From Candidatus Bathyarchaeota archaeon (GTDB lineage: Archaea; Thermoproteota; Bathyarchaeia; TCS64), in contig JAUWDP010000071.1 of NCBI GenBank assembly GCA_030608725.1, positions 1 to 6,105 on the forward strand: a DNA stretch of 6,105 nt, written 5' to 3'. Position 1 is the first letter of the stretch; each line of letters starts with the position of its first letter. Below the pieces are notes generated by a model. That model had not been told where the DNA came from. It searched no databases and saw only the letters and a program-made list of their open reading frames with translations. A program made the translations under genes and the position numbers. This document shows, one piece after another, positions 1 through 4,006 of this stretch.

Positions 1-1
1 C

Positions 2-604
2 CTGGGGATGACCGTGCTCACGGCCATGATCTCCACGGAGGACAGGGTCCTCGGGGGCATGGGCTACCTCCTCAGCGCCTACGGCATCGGAAGCCGCATC
101 TCAAGCCTCATCCAGATCGCCATCATGGGAGGCACCAGCGCCCTGTCCACCATGGTCGGACAGAACATAGGAGCCAACAACTTCCAGAGGGTGAACCAGG
201 TCATACGCAGGCTGTTCACAGTCTTCATCGCCATCTCAGCCGTCGAGAGCGCCATCATCTACATATTCAGGGGCCCCATCTATAGGTTCTTCATAACGGA
301 CCCCAACGTGGTAAGCCTGGGAGCCACGTACATCAACTACTTCGTGCCCTTCTTCCCATTCTTCACGGTCTTCCAGCTCTCCATGAGCGTCCTACAGGCA
401 GCCGGGAGGACGAAGGCGGCCATGGCCCTCTCCCTCGTAAGGCTCTGGGGGATGCGCATCCTCATCGCATCCATCCTATACTACATCCTCAACATGGGCG
501 CCGTAGGCATCTGGATAGGACTAGCGATCGGTAATGTGCTGTCAGCTTTCCTCGCATTGGCGTATATCAGCAGGGGCAACTGGCAGCAGAGGATCATCGA
601 CTAG
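2..604 (+). CDS. MATE-family multidrug/metabolite exporter, C-terminal part (5' end outside window)
   Basis: The frame is open from base 2, ahead of the first in-window ATG at 8, so the gene starts beyond the left edge and only about 200 C-terminal residues are seen; it ends at TAG 602-604. MATE proteins are about 450-residue, 12-helix inner-membrane antiporters that export cationic drugs or metabolites using a Na+ or H+ gradient. The visible part has about six hydrophobic segments. It contains a family-like loop and helix (GANNFQRVNQVIRR), a LQAAGRTKAAMALSLVRLW stretch matching the conserved 'GRTK..M.LSL.RLW' region before the penultimate helices, and a final Gly-rich helix (GAVGIWIGLAIGN) with a short charged tail. 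Codons are GC-rich with C or G in third position and AGG arginine, as in the amidohydrolase gene at 4007. The family call is firm; the substrate cannot be read from sequence. Confidence 0.9.
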   Translation: MGMTVLTAMISTEDRVLGGMGYLLSAYGIGSRISSLIQIAIMGGTSALSTMVGQNIGANNFQRVNQVIRRLFTVFIAISAVESAIIYIFRGPIYRFFITDPNVVSLGATYINYFVPFFPFFTVFQLSMSVLQAAGRTKAAMALSLVRLWGMRILIASILYYILNMGAVGIWIGLAIGNVLSAFLALAYISRGNWQQRIID

Positions 605-606
605 TT

Positions 607-634
607 ACTTCTCCACTTCTAACTAACACAGACT
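607..634 (+). repeat. Pyrimidine-rich spacer element, copy 1 (weak)
   Basis: Just after the MATE stop codon, TTCTCCACTTCTAACTAA (609-626) matches the element at 1411-1428 (TTCTTCACTTCCACCTAA) at 15 of 18 positions. It may simply be a pyrimidine-rich archaeal transcription end for the MATE gene. It is the weakest of five similar spacer elements and has no CG tract beside it. Confidence 0.35.
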
Positions 635-663
635 AGGAATAACGATAAATTCAGATTGGGTGT

Positions 664-975
664 ATGTCCTGTAGCATGTTTAAGCAGTTTTTCTATGAGC
701 TGGATAAGCGGGCTGCAGGGATGGTGCCCCATTGGGTGTGCCGTGGGCCGATCTCTTCCAGGTCTTAGGTGAAGAGGCTCTCAGCTGAGGGTCAGGAGGG
801 GCTCCGTCGGTTGGAGTGGGATCATTCTGCGGGGAGGTCGGTGGCGCTTTTCTGGACGGATGGGATGAGGAGCCTTGCGGAGGTCTCTGGGCTTGTGGAT
901 CTGGAGCGGGGATCGACGGATCTGGAGTACCTGGTGGGGTGCTTCGGGTACCTCGAGGGTTGGGGCTGTTGGAGT
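664..975 (+). pseudogene. Remnant of a C-terminal winged-helix-like domain, broken by an in-frame TAG
   Basis: One frame reads protein-like text on both sides of a TAG at 766-768. Before it are about 34 codons including FFYELDKRAAGMVPHWV and RGPISS. After it comes KRLSAEGQEGLRRLEWDHS, then VALFWTDGMRSLAEVSGLVD and LERGSTDLEYLVGCFGYLE. The pattern of an 'alFWtDGkRsLaEv..LvelE.g..dleyLv.yF..Le' unit is what I recall from the C-terminal tail of archaeal M28-type peptidases and related proteins, where it forms a winged-helix-like domain; that link is from memory and unverified. No N-terminal catalytic domain precedes it: two TAA codons in this frame lie at 640-648. The downstream part could nominally start at GTG 769, but it runs on into the tRNA promoter and the tRNA itself. 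I read it as a truncated, decaying gene copy. The 3' limit near 975 is a guess from where the domain should end. Confidence 0.6.
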
Positions 976-984
976 TCGTCTAGG

Positions 985-1000
985 GGCGAAGTATATATAC
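985..1000 (+). promoter_or_regulatory. TATA box and BRE of the tRNA-Val gene
   Basis: GGCGAA directly followed by GTATATATAC fits an archaeal BRE/TATA pair. Its centre, near 995, lies 35 nt ahead of the mature tRNA 5' end at 1030. A start about 25 nt downstream gives a precursor leader of roughly 10 nt. The promoter lies just past, or within the tail of, the decayed reading frame. Confidence 0.75.
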
Positions 1001-1029
1001 GGTGGTTGCGCGGTAGTTTTGCGTGTCTT

Positions 1030-1104
1030 GGGCCGGTGGTCTAGTGGTATGACACCGCCTTGACGTGGCGGTGGTCGCCGGTTCGATCCCGGCTCGGCCC
1101 ACCA
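1030..1104 (+). tRNA. tRNA-Val (anticodon GAC), CCA encoded
   Basis: The full cloverleaf can be drawn. The acceptor stem pairs GGGCCGG (1030-1036) with TCGGCCC (1094-1100), the last pair being G-U. The anticodon stem is CCGCC/GGCGG around the loop TTGACGT, placing anticodon GAC at 1062-1064, which reads GUC and, by wobble, GUU valine codons. The T arm is GCCGG-TTCGATC-CCGGC. Discriminator A1101 is followed by CCA encoded at 1102-1104. No intron is present. The gene is single, with its own TATA box upstream and a hairpin plus T-rich stretch downstream, so it is probably transcribed alone. tRNA genes are common integration targets, and the right flank here is AT-rich and lacks a gene for 365 bp. 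Confidence 0.95.
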
Positions 1105-1128
1105 TTTCTAATGTGGCTGGCTTAGGAT

Positions 1129-1152
1129 AAACGTCTGGAGGGGGCGTTTCTT
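1129..1152 (+). terminator. Candidate terminator of the tRNA gene
   Basis: AAACGTC (1129-1135) pairs with GGCGTTT (1143-1149), seven pairs with one G-U, around a TGGAGGG loop. T-rich sequence (TTTCTTGTTAT) overlaps and follows its 3' side. It lies 25 nt after the tRNA 3' end. Archaeal termination depends mainly on T-rich sequence, so the hairpin may be incidental. Confidence 0.4.
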
Positions 1153-1407
1153 GTTATGCATTAGTACCTATTTTGACCTGTATGGGATCCGGTTTGAGCG
1201 TTTTTCGGGTTCCTTTCGCTGATCAGCGCTTCATTCACAGGCGGATGGATGACCCCCCCCTCTATTTCGGGGAGGTGTTTTCAGCTTCCTATTACCGAAA
1301 GGATACCTGGAGTCTCTCAGATGGGTTATTTTTTCGTAGAATAACGTATTTTATCTTATTTTTTTCGAGTCGCTGCCTTTCGAGGTTCTTGGTGTAGCAC
1401 GGTTCTT

Positions 1408-1432
1408 TCTTTTCTTCACTTCCACCTAATTC
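1408..1432 (+). repeat. Pyrimidine-rich spacer element, copy 2
   Basis: The 23 bases at 1408-1430 (beginning TCTTTTCTTCACTTCC) recur at 2635-2657 with a single mismatch, C1419 against G2646. The two copies are in the same orientation and bracket the DUF362 gene. No plus-strand gene ends here, so a plain terminator role is not obvious. Confidence 0.7.
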
Positions 1433-1435
1433 AAT

Positions 1436-1444
1436 CGCGCGCGC
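1436..1444. repeat. Alternating CG tract 1
   Basis: CGCGCGCGC lies 25 nt beyond the DUF362 stop codon, between that stop and pyrimidine-rich element copy 2. Confidence 0.85.
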
Positions 1445-1450
1445 AGTTGG

Positions 1451-1464
1451 AGATAAAGAAAGGT
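1451..1464 (-). terminator. Possible T-rich terminator of the DUF362 gene
   Basis: On the minus strand this reads ACCTTTCTTTATCT, starting 6 nt past the TAG stop at 1470-1472. Such pyrimidine-rich, T-rich stretches are sufficient for termination by archaeal RNA polymerase. There is no hairpin. Confidence 0.35.
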
Positions 1465-1469
1465 AACTA

Positions 1470-2573
1470 CTAATCACATGCAGAACTATACACATCGATG
1501 AGAGATTCATCTAAAGTGACTTCATGCCCAGATATACCCCCTCCCGCATTAACCAGGTCCCGAACTTGGGTTAGATAACTCCTAAGAGGCTGGTATTCGT
1601 CTGGATTATGCTCCTCATTCCCATCTATAGGATACAGCAAATGCTTTGAAGCCCAATAGTCAAGCGCCACAGGGTCGAGGCCCGCCAGAAGCTGGTCCAG
1701 CCTTGTCGTGTTCTCAGGTGGATAACCAGCCCATTTCACTTGAGTCACCCAGATACAGTCTAACACGTTGAGCATGGGAGCCCTGACCTTGGCTATCATC
1801 TCACCGCAGTGTGCGCCCAGCTTCTCGTAATGGCGTTCACGCCTCCAGCCGTCAGCCATAGAGAGAATACCGTAATAGCTTTTCACGGCCCCAGTTACAC
1901 CGCATCCATCGTGGTGCTTCAGCACTGGAACGTTAATCAGCTTGAGACCGTCATCGTAGCTGGAACCATTCCAGATCCCTTCCTTCAATTCCACTCTGTT
2001 TCCCTTGGTCGTGGTGAAACAAGGATACGAGACCTCACCGGTTCTCCTATATCCGTCGGTTGAATGGTCATCATCGTCGATGAACGTCTCACGCACCGGA
2101 TCGAGAAGGTACATGGAGACTCTGTCGTCTGCAAAGACCTGGCTCACCAGATATGAGAAAGAGTGGCTCTCATCCTCAGCGTTTGCATGCACTCCTGTGT
2201 CCGTGTACTGCCTACCCCACATGGTGTCGCAGTCTAGGCTTCCTCCGCTCTGCCCGTTCTCGAAGATGACGACCTCACCCGAGAAGCCGTCGGGGTGCTC
2301 TAGGATCCTCTGTATGAGGCCTCTCACGACGTCGGAGTTTGTGCACCCTCTATACTTCCACTGAGCGTTTACTTTTACGAGCACCACGTCAGAGCTATCG
2401 AGGAGACCTGTGGGGCCACCTAGGTGCGTGTCCTCGTGTGTCTTGTAGAACTTTAGGCCATGATCGGCCATCAACTTGAGAAGGGAGTCCACGCCCTCGT
2501 GGTGATTGCCTACACATTCAGGCCTTGGACAGTTTATAATCTGGTATATCTCGGATCTGGAAGCACTGACCAT
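1470..2573 (-). CDS. DUF362 domain protein of unknown function
   Basis: This is a 367-residue soluble protein with no signal peptide or membrane segment. DUF362 hallmarks are clear: LKLINVPVLKHH (210-221), GVTGAVKSYYG (225-235) and LLAGLDPVALDYWASKHLL (295-313). The family is widespread in bacteria and archaea; some members carry a C-terminal 4Fe-4S ferredoxin domain and have been proposed as iron-sulfur proteins, but no reaction is established to my knowledge. This copy lacks any CxxCxxC cluster motif. Its cysteines (15, 20, 77, 115, 185, 224, 256, 273, 366) are scattered, and an N-terminal CPRPEC could bind metal. The ATG at 2573 is preceded by AGAGGT three bases upstream, the same arrangement as at the aldolase start. 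The gene stands alone and diverges from the small tautomerase-like frame. It is bracketed by near-identical pyrimidine-rich repeats with a CG tract inside each. Confidence 0.85.
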   Translation of the reverse strand: MVSASRSEIYQIINCPRPECVGNHHEGVDSLLKLMADHGLKFYKTHEDTHLGGPTGLLDSSDVVLVKVNAQWKYRGCTNSDVVRGLIQRILEHPDGFSGEVVIFENGQSGGSLDCDTMWGRQYTDTGVHANAEDESHSFSYLVSQVFADDRVSMYLLDPVRETFIDDDDHSTDGYRRTGEVSYPCFTTTKGNRVELKEGIWNGSSYDDGLKLINVPVLKHHDGCGVTGAVKSYYGILSMADGWRRERHYEKLGAHCGEMIAKVRAPMLNVLDCIWVTQVKWAGYPPENTTRLDQLLAGLDPVALDYWASKHLLYPIDGNEEHNPDEYQPLRSYLTQVRDLVNAGGGISGHEVTLDESLIDVYSSACD

Positions 2574-2609
2574 AATACCTCTATGCTAACGCATGTGTAA
2601 ATAGATATT

Positions 2610-2616
2610 GCGCGCG
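2610..2616. repeat. Alternating CG tract 2
   Basis: GCGCGCG lies 36 nt upstream of the DUF362 start, in the 102-bp divergent spacer, where it could influence either promoter. Confidence 0.8.
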
Positions 2617-2632
2617 AATCCTTTTTCCCAAT

Positions 2633-2662
2633 ACTCTTTTCTTCAGTTCCACCTAATCCTAG
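2633..2662 (+). repeat. Pyrimidine-rich spacer element, copy 3
   Basis: Its first 25 bases include the near-exact match to copy 2. Its left flank and core (CCCAATACTCTTTTCTT) also match copy 5 (CCCATACTCTTTTCTT, 3891-3906), apart from one extra A, and both copies end in CCTAG. It lies just ahead of the tautomerase-like frame. Confidence 0.65.
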
Positions 2663-2675
2663 ATGGTGTGATGAT

Positions 2676-2864
2676 TTACCCCTGCTAGAGATCACGATAG
2701 CGAGAGACACATTGAACAAGGAACAGCAGCTTCGGATGGCAGAGGCGATCCAGAAGACAATGATAGAGGAGTTCGAGGCCATGAAAGGCAGATCCACGGG
2801 CTCCTACGTGCTTGTGAGAGAAGTAGCCAATGAGACGTGGCTGTCCACAACACGGAAAGAATAG
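2676..2864 (+). CDS. 4-oxalocrotonate tautomerase-like small protein; expected start codon is TTA
   Basis: From CCC at 2679 the frame reads PLLEITIARDTLNKEQQLRM, then AEAIQKTMIEEFEAMKGRST, then GSYVLVREVANETWLSTTRKE, and stops at TAG 2862-2864. This fits a tautomerase subunit: catalytic Pro after the initiator Met, strand 'LLEITI', helix 'KEQQLRMAEAIQKTM', strand 'YVLVREV' and a following Trp. Counting the first codon gives 62 codons, about the usual subunit length. These enzymes interconvert enol and keto forms of 2-oxo acids using the N-terminal proline. The codon where Met belongs, 2676-2678, is TTA. No ATG, GTG or TTG lies in frame between the upstream TAA (2598-2600) and this proline; the first later options, TTG 2712 and ATG 2736, would delete the active site. 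GGTG at 2665-2668 is well spaced for a start at 2676. Either the start has mutated (TTG to TTA is one change), a rare start is used, or there is a sequence error. The usual C-terminal GIGG-like loop is also absent. Confidence 0.65.
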   Translation, partial: LPLLEITIARDTLNKEQQLRMAEAIQKTMIEEFEAMKGRSTGSYVLVREVANETWLSTTRKE

Positions 2865-2892
2865 CCCCGAGTAGGACCCGGTAACTCCCTCC

Positions 2893-2920
2893 CATCCTTT
2901 TTTCTTAACACCATCCTTCA
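2893..2920 (+). repeat. Pyrimidine-rich spacer element, copy 4 / possible terminator
   Basis: CCTTTTTTCTTAACACCATC lies 32 nt after the tautomerase-like stop and contains six consecutive T (2898-2903), a plausible archaeal terminator. It shares TTTTCTTAAC and ACCAT with copy 5, which carries five extra bases between those two blocks. Confidence 0.5.
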
Positions 2921-2928
2921 TTTCTTGT

Positions 2929-2940
2929 GGTGGTTTATAC
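2929..2940 (+). promoter_or_regulatory. Putative TATA box of the aldolase gene
   Basis: GGTGGTTTATAC contains TTTATAC (2934-2940), identical to the motif ahead of the amidohydrolase gene. A start about 25 nt downstream, near 2962, would give a leader of roughly 40 nt. A CG tract begins three bases after the box, inside the expected initiation region. Confidence 0.55.
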
Positions 2941-2942
2941 GT

Positions 2943-2949
2943 GCGCGCG
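2943..2949. repeat. Alternating CG tract 3
   Basis: GCGCGCG lies between the putative TATA box and the inferred transcript start of the aldolase gene, a position where a bound protein could block initiation. Confidence 0.8.
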
Positions 2950-2992
2950 AGCAAGAAAAACTGTAATAAACAATGTAAGATAACTAATCTTT

Positions 2993-2998
2993 AGAGGT
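2993..2998 (+). promoter_or_regulatory. Ribosome site deciding the aldolase start
   Basis: AGAGGT is followed by TTG (2999), ATG (3002) and ATG (3008), all in frame. TTG directly abuts the site, so it is unlikely. ATG 3002 has the same AGAGGT-NNN-ATG spacing as the DUF362 gene and is preferred; ATG 3008, nine bases away, remains possible. Confidence 0.5.
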
Positions 2999-3001
2999 TT
3001 G

Positions 3002-3757
3002 ATGAATATGAACGTCGTTAAGGATGTTTTAAAAGCGGGTAAAACCGCCATTGGGACGACCGCTTCTCTAAAAAACCCTGTGGGGCTTTTAGCTGATGCA
3101 GGTTTTGATTTTATTCTCTTTGATACTCAGCACTTGTCTGTAGAGATCAAGGAGCTGCAGCCTCAAATCCAAGCAATGAAGGGAAAAAGAGCCAGCCCCA
3201 TCATTCGAGTAGGGACAAACGATCAAGCACTCATCTGCTACGCCCTCGACATCGGCGCCAGAGGCATCGTAGTACCTATGGTCAACACAAAGGAAGAAGC
3301 CATCGCCGCTGTCCAATGGTGTAAATATCCACCCAAAGGGAAACGAAGCAATGCGGGAAAGAGGGGAGAGTGGGGTGAATTTGAGAACTACAGTGAATAC
3401 ATGTCTGCCGTCAATGAGGAGTTATTGATCATCCCGATGATAGAGACGATGGAGTCGATGAACAACATAGAGGAGATACTCGCCGTTCCGGGGGTCGACG
3501 TCCTCATTGTAGGTCCTTCAGATCTTTCAATCAATCTGGGTCTCACGCTAGATTATCTGAATCCCAAGTACCAGGAAGCATTAGATAATGTAGTCAGTGC
3601 TTGTGAGAATGCGGGGGTGTTCCCGGGTATGTATTTCATCCCTGGAGGTCAAGACCCCAGTGGATTCGTCGAGAGGGGATTCAAGTTCTTTACACTGTCA
3701 TGGCGTAGATGGGCTACCGCTGGTATTCAAGATGGTCTAGCGACGATTAAGAGATAA
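3002..3757 (+). CDS. HpcH/HpaI-family 2-oxo-acid aldolase
   Basis: This is a 251-residue soluble protein of the usual length for the family, a TIM-barrel class II (metal-dependent) aldolase that cleaves 4-hydroxy-2-oxo acids to pyruvate and an aldehyde. Known members act on 4-hydroxy-2-oxoheptane-1,7-dioate, 2-keto-3-deoxy-glucarate or 2-keto-3-deoxy-rhamnonate. Key residues line up with E. coli HpaI at an offset of one: D41 and H44 in FDTQH, R69 in IIRVG, E148 in IPMIETMES and D174 in VGPSDLS, the last two being metal ligands. The 'YPPxGxR' loop is present as KYPPKGKR (108-115). All catalytic residues are retained, so it should be active; the exact substrate cannot be assigned. The first 120-150 bases are clearly richer in A/T-ending codons than the MATE or amidohydrolase genes, hinting at a different origin. 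It has its own TATA-like box and follows the tautomerase-like frame in the same direction. Confidence 0.9.
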   Translation: MNMNVVKDVLKAGKTAIGTTASLKNPVGLLADAGFDFILFDTQHLSVEIKELQPQIQAMKGKRASPIIRVGTNDQALICYALDIGARGIVVPMVNTKEEAIAAVQWCKYPPKGKRSNAGKRGEWGEFENYSEYMSAVNEELLIIPMIETMESMNNIEEILAVPGVDVLIVGPSDLSINLGLTLDYLNPKYQEALDNVVSACENAGVFPGMYFIPGGQDPSGFVERGFKFFTLSWRRWATAGIQDGLATIKR

Positions 3758-3765
3758 GGCCAAGG

Positions 3766-3791
3766 GGGAAGTAAAGGAATAACTACTTCCC
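3766..3791 (+). repeat. Hairpin after the aldolase stop
   Basis: GGGAAGTA (3766-3773) and TACTTCCC (3784-3791) form a perfect 8-bp stem around a 10-base loop, eight bases beyond the aldolase stop. No T run follows; a CG tract begins two bases later. It could stabilise the mRNA 3' end. Confidence 0.6.
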
Positions 3792-3793
3792 AT

Positions 3794-3801
3794 CGCGCGC
3801 G
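3794..3801. repeat. Alternating CG tract 4
   Basis: CGCGCGCG lies 36 nt beyond the aldolase stop codon, directly after the hairpin. Confidence 0.85.
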
Positions 3802-3846
3802 AGGATGGATGACGAGAGGAAAGGATCAGAGACATACCTGTAGATT

Positions 3847-3870
3847 TTAACCTCTGCTTGCAGCGGTTAA
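3847..3870. repeat. 24-bp interrupted palindrome upstream of the amidohydrolase gene
   Basis: The outer arms TTAACC (3847-3852) and GGTTAA (3865-3870) enclose inner arms CTGC and GCAG separated by TT, with one T/C mismatch between outer and inner arms. The element lies 38 bp ahead of the inferred TATA box, a reasonable place for a dimeric regulator, though RNA structure is an alternative. Confidence 0.5.
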
Positions 3871-3890
3871 GGCATAGATATCCGTACTCC

Positions 3891-3924
3891 CCCATACTCT
3901 TTTCTTAACTTTATACCATTCCTA
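3891..3924 (+). repeat. Pyrimidine-rich spacer element, copy 5
   Basis: It shares TACTCTTTTCTT and the closing CCTAG with copy 3, and TTTTCTTAAC with copy 4. The inferred TATA box of the amidohydrolase gene is embedded in it, in bases that interrupt the match to copy 4. Confidence 0.5.
3908..3916 (+). promoter_or_regulatory. Putative TATA box of the amidohydrolase transcript
   Basis: ACTTTATAC is centred near 3912. The expected start, about 25 nt on, falls near 3937, immediately before an ATG at 3938 that opens an 18-codon frame, and 70 nt ahead of the amidohydrolase ATG. Confidence 0.5.
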
Positions 3925-3937
3925 GCCTGTAAGACCA

Positions 3938-3994
3938 ATGGTTAAGAGCACATACCGGATGGTCGCGCTGATGAAGCCGAAGATGAGAGGATGA
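3938..3994 (+). other. 18-codon upstream reading frame, possible leader peptide or gene scrap
   Basis: ATG 3938 opens a frame encoding MVKSTYRMVALMKPKMRG, ending at TGA 3992-3994, 12 bases before the amidohydrolase ATG. By TATA spacing it could be translated from a leaderless mRNA. Its end overlaps the purine-rich GAGAGGATGA that may serve as the ribosome site for the next gene, so coupling is conceivable. I recognise no leader-peptide signature such as a run of one amino acid, and it may be a chance frame. Confidence 0.25.
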
Positions 3995-4006
3995 GCCAGA
4001 TTGCAC

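Larger units (their letters stand above)
1105..1469. other. Gene-poor spacer between tRNA-Val and the DUF362 gene
   Basis: I see no credible gene here. The 74-codon plus-strand frame at 1173-1397 and a minus-strand frame at 1292-1510 have odd composition and no recognisable protein pattern. The spacer holds the possible tRNA terminator, a perfect 12-bp palindrome CGCTGATCAGCG (1217-1228), a run of eight C (1253-1260), and a T-rich stretch at 1325-1370 whose composition differs sharply from the GC-rich MATE gene. It ends with pyrimidine-rich element copy 2 and the first CG tract. Confidence 0.5.

Noticed and set aside
1253..1276. C8 run followed by GGGG, considered as a terminator hairpin
   Set aside because: Only four to five G-C pairs can form and no T run follows; homopolymer length may also be a sequencing artefact.
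1173..1397. 74-codon plus-strand open frame in the tRNA-DUF362 spacer
   Set aside because: No recognisable protein pattern, it crosses a poly-C run and a T-rich block, and it has no ribosome site; it looks like a chance frame in spacer DNA.
1030..1469. tRNA-Val 3' end considered as an integration site (att)
   Set aside because: I found no second copy of the tRNA 3' end in the window and no integrase gene next to it; a distant copy cannot be excluded.
2534..2954. Three overlapping minus-strand frames of 67-89 codons
   Set aside because: They lie antisense to the DUF362 start and to the tautomerase-like frame, which reads far more like protein; these are shadows.
3938..4000. Short frame considered as the start of an EthD-like small protein (VALMKPK, then MSQ in another frame)
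   Set aside because: The resemblance covers only about a dozen residues and needs a frameshift, with nothing matching downstream.
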